From contig CM024758.1 of assembly GCA_014218235.1 (NCBI GenBank), positions 98,989,698 to 99,053,697 of the forward strand: 64,000 nt of DNA. The letters are read 5' to 3'. Below, piece after piece: positions 1 to 10,932 of the stretch. Source of the stretch: Colocasia esculenta. Taxonomy: Eukaryota > Streptophyta > Magnoliopsida > Alismatales > Araceae. Below the pieces are notes generated by a model. The model saw only the letters and a program-made list of their open reading frames with translations. It searched no databases and was not told the DNA's origin. Both the position numbers and the translations under genes were made by a program. How positions within the stretch are numbered: position 1 is the first letter of the stretch; each line of letters begins with the position of its first letter.

Positions 1-99
1 GAAAACCCTGGCTGACTGTAACTGGTCGAACGAATCATCAATCCTCGACAACGGGTACTTGTTCTTCATTGTAACCTGGTTCAACTACCAATAATCAAT
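1..99 (-). pseudogene. Ty3/gypsy reverse transcriptase fragment
   Basis: Minus-strand translation from 99 down to 1 reads through the RT stretch that follows the conserved IDYRQLN block, including NKYPLSRIDDSFDQL and SARVF. This is the finger/palm start of Ty3/gypsy RT. Two sense codons look damaged by C-to-T changes: the Arg of IDYR reads Trp, and the next Gln is an amber stop. The fragment begins at the window edge and ends at the N gap, so it is partial at both ends. It probably belongs to the same minus-strand element whose gag start and primer-binding site lie at 3241-3569, but the gap prevents proof. Confidence 0.8.
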
Positions 100-100
100 G

Positions 101-200
101 NNNNNNNNNNNNNNNNNNNNNNNNNNNNNNNNNNNNNNNNNNNNNNNNNNNNNNNNNNNNNNNNNNNNNNNNNNNNNNNNNNNNNNNNNNNNNNNNNNNN
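101..200. other. Assembly gap (100 N)
   Basis: Exactly 100 N, the usual placeholder for a scaffold join of unknown length. The RT fragment on its left and the gag fragment on its right could be a normal element interior apart, or unrelated. Confidence 0.98.
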
Positions 201-263
201 GCTTGCCCAGGCTGCCACGCTCCCGGGTACAGGGTTCTAAAGAACTGCTCTGCCAAGGGAAAC
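201..263 (-). pseudogene. gypsy gag fragment left of solo LTR
   Basis: This short piece continues the gag of 3241-3432 on the far side of the solo LTR at 264-3240. The two halves share the 5-bp target duplication GAAAC, and the reading frame is preserved across it. It runs into the N gap and no domain is recognisable in so short a piece. Confidence 0.5.
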
Positions 264-1378
264 TGTAACACCCCAGAAATTTGTAATTTAAAAATTTCAG
301 AATTATAGTGGGATAAAATAAATAAACGTATTGGAGACTTCCATACCATGAGTTAATGACCTATTAATAAGATTGAGCCAATAGAGCATATTGGCCCAAG
401 GATATGAATAAACTAGGACAGGAAATTGCCCAGAAATTCGTGTAGGTAATTATGCAGCAATTAGTGAGGGTAATTTAGGGTCATATTATGGATGAGTAGT
501 CATGTAAGGTAAGCCAAAACCAAACTCAATCCTAAATTGGTGGTTTCCTAAACCTTGGCTACCTCTCTTAAGTAAAGGAATCCCAGATTTTCTGGAAACT
601 AGGAAACAGAGCTCGTAGCCCCTTTCCTAGCATCATTAGGACTCTTAACAACATCCTAAAACTATAAGAACTCGTCCCTAACTCTTGGGGAAGGTTTAAC
701 AACGAAGTTGGAGTCGTTTGGAAGCAAGCAAGAACTTCTGAGGAGCAGGAGAAAGGCTGAGAATCCGGAGCTTCATCCCCTGCATCCTCTGTTGTGTCCA
801 GAACATCAACAGGTTTTAGATCTTCGTAAAGGTAGGTGTTCTCGGGCCAAGATTAAAGAAAACCAATGCCAACATGTAGTTCTTTGAGTCTAGGATCATT
901 TGCACTTGATTTGCCCAATTTTCATGGAGTATTCATTGTGTATTGGTGATTTTCCGAAGTCTTGCACAGTTAGGGCTTTTCCCGTTCGTCATATTGTGCA
1001 CACGATTCAAGACCAAATTTGACTAAACATTCTTCATGAAAGTTCTTTTACTTGAAGTCACGATCATCTTCTATGTTGGACGTTTTGTCCAAAGGTTTTT
1101 CGTTAGAGAGTTAGGAGCATGATAAGAGAGTCTCTGTTTGATACTGTGATTTCGGGTTTCACTTGATTTTTGTTCTTCACATATTTTCTCGGGATTCGAG
1201 ACCGAATTTGATCAAACCCTCAACATCAAAATTCTTCTACTAGTTGTCTTCTTCATCTTTCATGTTGAACGTTTTGTTCAAATGTCAATCGTTAGAGAGT
1301 TATAAGAGTTTTAAGTGAATCGCTGCATGGCATGTGTTTTCTGGTCTCACATGACCCTTAAGTTTTGTTCTGGAAGGA

Positions 1379-1855
1379 CTCTAGTGTCGACACTACTTGG
1401 ACTAGTGTCGACACACTGTCCCAGGCAGCCCAGAGAGTGTTCTGGGAAGCCCTCTAGTGTCGACACTACTTGGACTAATGTCGACACACTGTCCCAGGCA
1501 GCCAAGAGAGTGTTCTGGGAAGCCCTCTAGTGTCGACACTACTTGGACTAGTGTTGACAACTTGTCCCAACAACCCAGAGAGTGTTCTGGGAAAGCCATC
1601 TAGTGTCGACACTACCTGTCTCTAGTGTCGACACACTGTCCCAGTTTTTCTTGGAAGTTCTGGGAAAGCTATCTAGTGTCGACACTACCTGTCTCTAGTG
1701 TCGCACACTGTCCCATGTTTTCCAGAGGGTTCTGGAATCTGTCTCTAGTGTCGACACTACCTGAACTAGTGTCGACACTACCTGACCAGTTTTGCATGAT
1801 TTTGTCTTGGGTTTGGAGCATGATGTCGACACCACCTGATCTAGTGTCGACACTA
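1379..1855 (+). repeat. Array of TGTCGACA palindromes in solo LTR
   Basis: Twelve perfect copies of TGTCGACA, most extended to the 12-bp palindrome AGTGTCGACACT, plus at least two decayed copies (TGTTGACA near 1553, TGTCGCACA near 1699). The left half is organised as repeats of roughly 74 bp containing two palindromes and a CCAGAGAGTGTTCTGGGAA spacer. It sits in the LTR interior well past the TATA-like site. Confidence 0.9.
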
Positions 1856-2394
1856 CCCTTACAAGATTTTTTGTAAATTTGGGGTAATCATTTCATGATG
1901 TCTACAAGCATGTACATGATGTTATATAGTATGCATGGACTTAAAATAAATCAAACCATTAAAGGAAATGGTAATGATATGAATATGATTCTAATGTGAA
2001 ATTTTGATTGTTCTTATAATCATTGGATTATCTTGTGATCTTGCTTATTGCCATTGATAAGATAAAATATGATATGAATGTGGGGATGAATACATGATTA
2101 GTATGGACATATTAGTGGTGTTAATGTTATGATTTGCATATGAGTTTCATGGTTGCATGTTTTCCGATGTTCAATTGATTATTTGTCATATGCATACATG
2201 TTAGGAAAGTACATGTTCTACATATGATCTGTCTTTAGAAACACCCTCATGTCAAGACATTAATGAATTATGAAATATAAGATACGTCGTTATCCTGCCT
2301 TGTTCTTTTGAGCTGTTTGTCATTCCTTGACTCTATGAGTGATCATGTTCTTTTTACTATGAGCTTGTCATTGAACTCTGTGGCCATAATATGA

Positions 2395-2560
2395 ATATGT
2401 TTGTTCGGCACAACGTGGGACTCCGGTCCAAAACTTGATACAATGCATGTGCAATAGGCCCTATTCGGTCCTGGGGAGGAGCGCCCCAACGTACTTGTTA
2501 ACCGAAGGAGTATGGACTCTTGGTGCTTGGCATAGCACACCTGACATGCAAGATTGTGAA
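2395..2560 (+). repeat. GC-rich hairpin block inside Tekay LTR
   Basis: Contrasts with the AT-rich surroundings. Contains the inverted repeat TGGGGAGGAGCGCCCCA near 2472, an outer TTCGGT/ACCGAA pair, and GGACTCCGGTCC near 2409. The same block, with variant sequence, lies at about 54590-54700 in the other Tekay LTR. Possible RNA structure; function unknown. Confidence 0.5.
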
Positions 2561-3240
2561 TATGTGCCTCCTGTTTGACTTGATAAGTTTGACTTGACAT
2601 GATATGATCGTTTGTTCTTGTGAACACATGAGCTCTGCTTGAATATGGCCAATCTCTTCTGACATGATTTTAATCTCTTGAACTATCTGTCCATTGTATA
2701 TGGAACTCGACAATTGATCTGATATGATATCCGTTCTGCTTTGCTATTCAACTTGTTAGAAAAGTGCATTGTCAGCATACTCATAGCATATCTGCCTATA
2801 TAAAATGTTAATCATGTATACTAGTGCCCGCACGTGATTGAGATATAAATCCTACTGAGCTAGTTCTCTCACCCCTATCATCTTGCCCTTTTTCAGGTAG
2901 TGATGAAGAACCAGTGGAGTCAGATGGGACTGGCAAGAGTGACGAGTACCCGTCCTAGAGATAGATGACAGTTTAGAAATAGGAATTTGAGTAGTCTATG
3001 TAATAGTGAAACTTTTCTGGAAGTTTATTTGAATGAATGGACCCTTGGTTAATTCTTCTTATGTGAGGTTGTATCTAGTTGAATGAAATGAATTAAAGTA
3101 TACTATTGGTGACCATATTATAGTCTTGAATGTGTTATTATATTCGATTGTGACTCTGCACTATTCAACTGTGATACGCTGGTTTGTATCGTTCACGTCC
3201 CCCGATATTTATTCCGCTGCTAAATATTCGGGGCGTGACA

Positions 3241-3432
3241 GAAACAATTTGCATACTGCTGCGGCTGAGGCTGGTACTCCTGCTGCTGCTGCCCGCCTGC
3301 CGCTGCACCCTGAGGCAGTGCCACTGAATCCTCTGCTGACACCTCCTCCTGAACCTACCCCTGCATAGGTATACCCGACTCATCCTGCTGCTCTATCAGC
3401 TCCCTGGTCTGCCTGCGCCTACGCGGAGCCAT
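3241..3432 (-). pseudogene. Ty3/gypsy gag N-terminus
   Basis: The ATG at 3432 (minus) opens a basic start, MAPRRRRQTRELIEQQ, about 120 bp after the primer-binding site, the normal position of a gypsy gag. A TAG stop follows about 25 codons in, and the frame then continues as a Gln/Pro-rich stretch into the solo LTR. Start chosen because it is the first ATG after the PBS and has the basic N-terminus common in gypsy Gag. The capsid and zinc-knuckle regions lie beyond the LTR and the N gap and cannot be seen. Confidence 0.6.
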
Positions 3433-3555
3433 GTCCTGCACGACACATGACCAACAAGGTTAACAATACCAACTCGAGCGGCTAGCAGTGTACTTGTACT
3501 ACTGTTGGGACTTCCTATTGCAGTTTAAATCCATTACAAGTCCTGTCAGACTCTA

Positions 3556-3569
3556 GCTCTGATACCAAC
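3556..3569 (-). other. Primer-binding site (tRNA-iMet type)
   Basis: Minus strand reads GTTGGTATCAGAGC directly after the LTR terminus ...TTACA. TGGTATCAGAGC matches the 3' end complement of plant initiator tRNA-Met. It defines LTR A as a 5' LTR for the element to its left. Confidence 0.85.
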
Positions 3570-4789
3570 TGTAACGACCATGAGAACCCGAACCTCGGCC
3601 CACGCCGAGGACCCAATTTTCGCAGTCACCGCCCATGGATCCGGAGACTCGGAAGAGCTATAATATAAACCTAACAGGATATGTAATGGAAGTAAACATC
3701 AACTTCTAAACTATAAGCGCACACGCGGAAACAGAAAGAAGAGCGAGACCGCTGTGTACCGCTCTAAGTACAATCCCAACACACACAACTAGTACAAGTA
3801 AAGACATGGGATAACAAGTCCCTTAGGGCATACCTCGAGGGTGACGTACATTGAGAGGGGGAACCACTGCTAGCTACGGGGACCACGACTACCTCCCCGT
3901 CTTCTCCGCCTGGCGCGCGCCCTGCCGCTGCTGAGAAGGCTCACCTGGGAAAAAGGAGGGATGAGCTTCACAATAGAAGCTCAGTAGGGACTACCAATCT
4001 TCTACTGGCTCTAATAGGCAGAAGAATATATATATCAATTAAATAACAACAGTTGTATCTTCTACCTATGAACGGAAGTGCGGAAGCAAAGCTACTACTA
4101 GCAACGGTACGGAAGTACAACATCGTCTAAAACTCCGTACGACTGCTCGTCATGACCACCACACGGCTAGTAAACACAGACAAGGGGAAACCCCGCCTGG
4201 ACAAGAAATCCTAGCTACGGAAAGCTCTACCACTAGTCAACCGGTCAGGTGCGTCCATCGACGTCTTATCCTCGACCCAGGTCCAAACCTCCACGTCTCG
4301 TCAGAGTGAGGCATGACACAAAGTACACAACAGTACCGCTGTGGTCTGGCCGAACCACGGTCCCACCCCTGGCCTCTCTAGGCTATTTCGGGGCCACAAA
4401 GAGCGAGGCAGTAAGAAACGGACTAGCTGGATTGCGCCGGGAAGAACTCCTCAAAACGACCTCGGCATCCCAGACCAACTACGAGAGCTCTGCAATGACT
4501 CAACGCCGCTGTCCTAACCACCATTTTCCCCTCTGCTTCAGAGTCCGCCTACTTGGCTGCCAACTCGAGCACGCTCATAGCCCGGAGTACTGCCGAGGAT
4601 GGGGGTCCCAGGCGACGCTAACAACCTCTCTACGGGGCAAGCCCTCAAGTGCCGAGCACGGGCAACGACTAATGTAGGACCGTAGTAGGGAACTAGCATA
4701 GGTGCCACGGATACAGTAAAAGAAGCAAAAACGGTGAAGACTTGACGAAGCACGGTACTTTGCAAGACCATAACCTGTCTCACAGCTGT

Positions 4790-4945
4790 AGTCGCGATGC
4801 ATCGGCCGTCGCGACCTTATCGCGATGCCCTACCATGTCACGACACCGCCGCGGCGGCCCAAGCCATCACGACCCGGTCGTGACACCCAAGAGCATCACG
4901 ATCATGTCGCGACCGGCCAGGCCGTCGTGACAAGATCACGACCTC
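4790..4945 (-). repeat. GTCGCGAC / GTCGTGAC palindrome cluster 1
   Basis: Dense half-sites GTCG/CGAC spaced roughly 10-30 bp: TCGCGATG, GTCGCGACC, TGTCACGAC, CGGTCGTGAC and similar. Many variants differ by a CG-to-TG or CG-to-CA change, as expected from deamination of methylated CpG in an original GTCGCGAC. The matching cluster in LTR B is at about 8455-8610. Confidence 0.8.
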
Positions 4946-5394
4946 TATAGCGGTCGCGTCTTCCGCCGAGGGGGGTTCGGAACAGATCTTCCGGAGACTA
5001 TCCCAAAACGGAATTACAACATACCACAGGGGGAGGGGAGCATGGAGAATATGCAGGAAAGCTCATAAATCATCCATTCCACCCTTAAACCCCACAAAAG
5101 CATGGATTAACTAGGATCTACGCTCGATGGGAAAACCTCACTCAAACACGAGCATGGATTCCTCACACCCCCACACCCCAAACCACAAGAGAACCCCATC
5201 TAAAGGGGGAGGGGAGCATGCTAGGGCGAGAGGATCAAGGGGCCCTACCTCCACATGAAGAGCCGACCCGTTGAGGCATTCATAGGAATGACCACCTCCT
5301 CCTCGCTCCAAGCAACATGAACACGTTCCCCGCACGAATGGACGACACCACCTTAGCACGAGCACCACGAGCACGAAGAACGGGCGAGAACCTC

Positions 5395-5470
5395 AAGGGA
5401 GCTCGAGAGGGAAGGAAGAGGGAAGAAGGAGAAGCGAGAGGGCGAGAGGGCGAGAGGGGAGAATGAGGCG
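5395..5470 (+). repeat. Homopurine GA-rich tract
   Basis: About 70 bp almost wholly A/G on the plus strand, with GAGGGCGAG tandem units; repeated at 9062-9130 in LTR B. Such tracts can form triplex or H-DNA; here it lies in the presumed U3. Confidence 0.75.
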
Positions 5471-5514
5471 CGCCTTCGGTTTTAAACCGACAGCCCCCAA
5501 GACACAACGGGTCG

Positions 5515-5850
5515 ACCCGGCACGACAACAATCATGTCGTGATGCCCCTAGGCGTCTTGACCATGTCGCGGCGGCCACCCCGACGCGACCCCAAAAGCAG
5601 TCAAACCTCGAACACCGGAAAAGAAAATGCGACGGTTGACCAGGTCACGTCAACGCTGTACGCACCTGACACCCGACATGACCGTTCTGACAGACGGGAT
5701 AGCGGTCACGTCTGTCAGAAAAGCAGTCACGATGCCGCTAGACGCCGCGACAAGAACGTGACGCCCACCCCCGTCGCGACCATGTCACGACGGCCAGGTC
5801 TGTCACCACACAAACCATGTCGCGACGGGCTCCCCCGTCGTGACCCTGAG
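5515..5850 (-). repeat. GTCGCGAC palindrome cluster 2
   Basis: Second CG-dyad cluster of LTR A (CATGTCGTGATG, CATGTCGCGGCGG, GTCGCGACCATGTCACGAC, CATGTCGCGACGGG). The counterpart in LTR B is 9183-9510. Between the two copies several sites differ only by C/T at CpG (for example AGTCACGATG versus AGTCGCGATG near 5725 and 9390). Confidence 0.8.
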
Positions 5851-5886
5851 GACAGGGCCAAGTGCTCAGGAGGGCCGAGTCTTACA

Positions 5887-7266
5887 CTCCGCCTGTGCTC
5901 TGCTGATTGCCATGACCTGTCCTCAACCTTTCTGGAAAGGCAAACCTCTACCTCACTCCGTTGGTGGCTGCTGCTGCTGTGGTGCCCCTCTGCCATAGTT
6001 CTACGCTCGAGGATATGGACAATTCCTAGCTAAGTCTCCTGGCTGCCCACAATTATAACACTTGTAGCTTGGAGGAACAATGGGTTGTTCTGCTGTGCTC
6101 TACTGAGACTCCTCTGGTGCTCGCCTAAAACCTCAACCCTGCTGAAAACTCTGTTGAAAACCTTGCTGCCTACCACCACCTCGTCCTCTGAATATCTTCT
6201 TCAATTGGAACCCCACTTGGCGAAGCCTGATGATGGTGATGCTCTTGAGGGTGCCTTGCCCTTGATAATACCTGGGGAATGCTATGGAAGCCAAAAGCTA
6301 CCTGTCTCTCCTGGCTGCCTAGCCTGCATAGTCCTCTCAAGAATAGCTACTATCTGGGGTGCTTACTCCACCGTCCTGCACATAAGGGGAATTACCACGT
6401 CCTGCAACTCCGGTCACAATCCTCAGATGAAGTACTCCACCATCATAGCATTATTTGTAACCACATACGGTGCATATCTGCTTAGTGCCATAAACCTCAT
6501 CTGGTACTCTAATACTAACAAGTTGCCCTATTGCATTGTCTTGAACTGCTCCCTCTTTCCTGCTGAATCTGGAAAGGAAAGAATGTATCATTAAACACTC
6601 CCAAAAACTCCAGCCAAGTAAGAGTGTCTTCTGTTCTGCCTGCAAACATCATCTCATCTTTAACCTCCACCACTCCTATGCACCCATGCAACTGGTATGT
6701 AGCCATAATTACCTTGTCGTTCTGTGGACACCTAATAGTACAAAAACTCTCTCAATGTCATGTACCTAGTGCTCTGCCATATCCGGTTCGGGCCTCCTAA
6801 AATGTAGGTGGCTACAATCGCAAAAAACACTCTACTAGAACTATGGGCTCCTCTACACTAACTGGACGTACTGGTAGTAATGGGGGTACAGGTACAATAG
6901 GTGGTACCTCGACTCCTGGTGGTGGTGGGGGTGGTGCCACTAGTACTGCCTCCTCAACAACCTGTGGTGCTATAACTACTGGCTGGACCGGTGCCTGTTG
7001 GTCTAACCTTGTCCGAATCTTCTTAATACTTTCCCATAACCTCTCAATCAACTGGTGTGTAGACTCCTCCGGCTTATCTCCACCACCTCCCTAATCTCTT
7101 CTGTCGACCATTTCTGATCCTGCATATACATCATTCCAACCACATAACATGTAAACAATTCAATACATTACCAGAGCCAACTACCAATAGTGGACTAAAG
7201 TAGAGACAAGGCTATGTAAATTTCTCTATTCCTTTATATTTAGACGGACCTTGCTCTGATACCAAC
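5887..7266 (-). pseudogene. Gag-only internal region 1 (gypsy gag, decayed)
   Basis: The 1380-bp interior between LTRs A and B codes only for a Gag relative of the plus-strand gypsy at 46530. The minus-strand start is at 7111 (MVDRRD), followed by an in-frame amber stop at 7091-7093, then a Pro-rich stretch with IERLWESIKKIRTRLDQQAP. The capsid region is broken by frameshifts. A CCHC-like knuckle (CYNCGQPGDLARNC, about 6022-6063) has Asp in place of the zinc-binding His. PR, RT and INT are absent. A PBS (TGGTATCAGAGC) lies at 7253-7266. The stop and the lost His are shared with copy 2, so the damage predates duplication. Confidence 0.82.
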
Positions 7267-9553
7267 TGTAACAGACCTCGTCGATCAAACCCGTTAACCC
7301 AATAATGAGCTTGACCCGACTCCGCCTCCCGCGAACAGGCCGTAGCCTCGCAAGGGATATCAACACACATGTCCGTGGAAATATAAAAGAAACATATCAA
7401 ATATATATAAGATTTCACATCTCACATATATTTACATGAAATATATATAGCCAGTTCTGAACTAAAGTCAAAGTACAGAAAACAATAGCTTGGGGCATAC
7501 CTCGAGGTGACGTACATTGAGAGGGGGAACCACTGCTAGCTACGGGGACCACGACTACCTCCCCGTCTTCTCCGCCTGGCGCGCCCCCTGCCGCTGCTGA
7601 GAAGGCTCACCTGGGAAAAGGAGGGATGAGCTTCACAATAGAAGCTCAGTAGGACTACCAATCTTCTACTGGCTCTAATAGGCAGAAGAATATATATATC
7701 AATTAAATAACAACAGTTGTATCTTCTACCTATGAACGGAAGTGCGGAAGCAAAGCTACTACTAGCAACGGTACGGAAGTACAACATCGTCTAAAACTCC
7801 GTACGACTGCTCGTCATGACCACCACACGGCTAGTAAACACAGACAAGGGGAAACCCCGCCTGGACAAGAAATCCTAGCTACGGAAAGCTCTACCACTAG
7901 TCAACCGGTCAGGTGCGTCCATCGACGTCTTATCCTCGACCCAGGTCCAAACCTCCACGTCTCGTCAGAGTGAGGCATGACACAAAGTACACAACAGTAA
8001 CCGCTGTGGTCTGGCCGAACCACGGTCCCACCCCTGGCCTCTCTAGGCTATTTCGGGGCCACAAAGAGCGAGGCAGTAAGAAACGGACTAGCTGGATTGC
8101 GCCGGGAAGAACTCCTCAAAACGACCTCGGCATCCCAGACCAACTACGAGAGCTCTGCAAATGACTCAACGCCGCTGTCCTAACCACCATTTTCCCCTCT
8201 GCTTCAGAGTCCGCCTACTTGGCTGCCAACTCGAGCACGCTCATAGCCCGGAGTACTGCCGAGGATGGGGGTCCCAGGCGACGCTAACAACCTCTCTACG
8301 GGGCAAGCCCTCAAGTGCCGAGCACCGGGCAACGACTAATGTAGGACCGTAGTAGGGAACTAGCATAGGTGCCACGGATACAGTAAAAGAAGCACAAACG
8401 GTGAAGACTTGACGAAGCACGGTACTTTGCAAGACCATAACCTGTCTCACAGCTGTAGTCGCGATGCATCGGCCGTCGCGACCTTATCGCGATGCCCTAC
8501 CATGTCACGACACCGCCGCGGCGGCCCAAGCCATCACGACCCGGTCGTGACACCCAAGAGCATCACGATCATGTCGCGACCGGCCAGGCCGTCGTGACAA
8601 GATCACGACCTCTATAGCGGTCGCGTCTTCCGCCGAGGGGGGTTCCGGAACAGATCTTCCGAGACTATCCCAAAACGGAATTACAACATACCACAGGGGA
8701 GGGGAGCATGGAGAATATGCAGGAAAGCTCATAAATCATCCATTCCACCCTAAACCCCACAAAAGCATGGATTACTAGGATCTACGCTCGATGGGAAAAC
8801 CTCACTCAAACACGAGCATGGATTCCTCACACCCCCACACCCCAAACCACAAGGAGAACCCCATCTAAGGGGGAGGGGAGCATGCTAGGGCGAGAGGATC
8901 AAGGGGTCCCTACCTCCACATGAAGAGCCGACCCGTTGAGGCATTCACATAGGAATGACCACCTCCTCCTCGCTCCAAGCAACATGAACACGTTCCCCGC
9001 ACGAAGGGACGACACCACCTTAGCACGAGCACCACGAGCACGAAGAACGGGCGAGAACCTCAAGGGAGCTCGAGAGGGAAGGAAGAGGGAAGAAGGAGAA
9101 GCGAGAGGGCGAGAGGGCGAGAGGGGAGAATGAGGCGCGCCTTCGGTTTTAAACCGACAGCCCCCAAGACACAACGGTCGACCCGGCACGACAACAATCA
9201 TGTCGTGATGCCCCTAGGCGTCTTGACCATGTCGCGGCGGCCACCCCGACGCGACCCCAAAAGCAGTCAAACCTCGAACACCGGGAAAAGAAAATGCGAC
9301 GGTTGACCAGGTCACGTCAACGCTGTACGCACCTGACACCCGACATGACCGTTCTGACAGACGGGATAGCGGTCACGTCTGTCAGAAAAGCAGTCGCGAT
9401 GCCGCTAGACGCCGCGACAAGAACGCGACGCCCACCCCCGTCGCGACCATGTCACGACGGCCAGGTCTGTCACCACACAAACCATGTCGCGACGGGCTCC
9501 CCCGTCGTGACCCTGAGGACAGGGCCAAGTGCTCAGGAGGGCCGAGTCTTACA
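7267..9553 (-). mobile_element. LTR B of three-LTR gypsy array (mosaic)
   Basis: Plus-strand limits TGTAACAGACC...GTCTTACA. The first 230 bp match LTR C, and the rest matches LTR A. It contains the GTCGCGAC clusters (8455-8610, 9183-9510) and the GA tract (9062-9130). With LTR A and the two gag interiors it forms a direct repeat of about 3.4 kb (3831-7266 and 7497-10932), best explained by unequal recombination between gag-only elements. Confidence 0.8.
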
Positions 9554-10932
9554 CTCCGCCTGTGCTCTGCTGATTGCCATGACCTGTCCTCACCTTTCTG
9601 GAAGGCAACCTCTACCTCACTCCGTTGGTGGCTGCTGCTGCTGTGGTGCCCCTCTGCCATAGTTCTACGCTCGAGGATATGGACAATTCCTAGCTAAGTC
9701 TCCTGGCTGCCCACAATTATAACACTTGTAGCTTGGAGGAACAATGGTTGTTCTGCTGTGCTCTACTGAGACTCCTCTGGTGCTCGCCTAAAACCTCGAC
9801 CATGCTGAAAACTCTGTTGAAAACCTTGCTGCCTACCACCACCTTGTCCTCTGAATATCTTCTTCAATTTGGAACCCCACTTGGCGAACCTTGATGATGG
9901 TGATGCTCTTGAGGGTGCCTTGCCCTTGATAATACCTGGGGAATGCTATGGAAGCCAAAAGCTACCTGTCTCTCCTGGCTGCCTAGCCTGCATAGTCCTC
10001 TCAAGAATAGCTACTATCTGGGGTGCTTACTCCACCGTCCTGCACATAAGGGGAATTACCACGTCCTGCAACTCCGGTCACAATCCTCAGATGAAGTACT
10101 CCACCATCATAGCATTATTTGTAACCACATACGGTGCATATCTGCTTAGTGCCATAAACCTCATATGGTACTCTAATACTAACAAGTTGCCCTATTGCAT
10201 TGTCTTGAACTGCTCCCTCTTCTCTTGCTTAATCTGGACAGGAAAGAATGTATCATTAAACACTCCCAAAAACTCCAGCCAAGTAATAGTGTCTTCTGTT
10301 CTGCCTGCAAACATCATCTGCATCTTTAACCTCCACCACTCCTATGCACCCATGCAACTGGTATGTAGCCATAATTACCTTGTCGTTCTGTGGACACCTA
10401 ATAGTACAAAAACTCTCTCAATGTCATGTACCCAGTGCTCTGCCATATCCGGATTCAGGCCTCCTAAAATGTAGGTGGCTACAATCGCAAAAACCTCTCT
10501 ACTAGAACTATGGGCTCCTCTACACTAGCTGGACGTACTGGTAGTAATGGGGGTACAGGTACAATAGGTGGTACCTCGACTCCTGGTGGTGGTGGGGGTG
10601 GTGCCACTAGTACTGCCTCCTCAACAACCTGTGGTGCTATAACTACTGGCTGGACCGGTGCCTGTTGGTCTAACCTTGTCCGAATCTTCTTAATACTTTC
10701 CCATAACCTCTCAATCAACTGGTGTGTAGACTCCTCCGGCTTATCTCCACCACCTCCCTAATCTCTTCTGTCGACCATTTCTGATCCTGCATATACATCA
10801 TTCCAACCACATAACATGTAAACAATTCAATACATTACCAGAGCCACTACCAATAGTGGACTAAAGTAGAGACAAGGCTATGTAATTTTCTCTATTCCTT
10901 TATATTTAGACGGACCTTGCTCTGATACCAAC
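9554..10932 (-). pseudogene. Gag-only internal region 2 (gypsy gag, decayed)
   Basis: Near-identical partner of 5887-7266. The start ATG is at 10778 (minus), with the same amber stop seven codons in (10758-10760), the same Pro-rich N-terminal region, and the same knuckle with Asp for His (about 9684-9725). The PBS is at 10919-10932. Differences from copy 1 are a few substitutions and several 1-bp indels, which change where the frame breaks. As in copy 1, no protease, RT or integrase is present, so mobility would have required proteins from an autonomous relative. Confidence 0.82.

Larger units (their letters stand above)
264..3240 (+). mobile_element. Solo LTR, Ty3/gypsy Tekay-type (about 3.0 kb)
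   Basis: Begins TGTAACACCCC and ends GGGGCGTGACA, with a perfect 5-bp TSD GAAAC at 259-263 and 3241-3245. No primer site or polypurine tract adjoins, so this is a solo LTR left by LTR-LTR recombination. It is homologous to the LTRs of the minus-strand Tekay chromovirus at 53849-63193 (same termini, same palindrome array, same GC-rich hairpin block near 2400-2560). A TATA-like CTATAAGAA lies near 661-669. The LTR inserted into the gag of an older minus-strand gypsy element. Confidence 0.93.
3570..5886 (-). mobile_element. LTR A of three-LTR gypsy array
   Basis: Plus-strand limits TGTAACGACC...GTCTTACA. From about 3831 to the right end it is nearly identical to LTR B (7497-9553), but its first 260 bp (the U5 side on the minus strand) are unrelated to B and C. 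The switch occurs at GGGCATACCTCGAGG, a block present in A, B, C and, in variant form, in LTR E. It carries two clusters of GTCGCGAC-type palindromes and a GA-rich tract at 5395-5465. The right limit is chosen by analogy (TGTAAG start on minus); the adjacent polypurine tract is poor. Confidence 0.75.

Noticed and set aside
3556..3569. tRNA gene
   Set aside because: Only the short tRNA-complementary primer site is present; no cloverleaf around it. The same holds for the other PBS sites.
4249..4677. Open frame of 142 codons in LTR A, with a related frame at 7913-8164
   Set aside because: The frame is broken in the second copy by indels and lies in LTR sequence rich in CG. No domain is visible.
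5539..6033. Plus-strand open frame of 164 codons
   Set aside because: Crosses the LTR/internal boundary and the palindrome cluster; no domain.
6085..6594. Plus-strand open frame of 169 codons, again at 9869-10474
   Set aside because: Antisense of the decayed gag; the gag reading with its knuckle and Pro-rich region explains the sequence.
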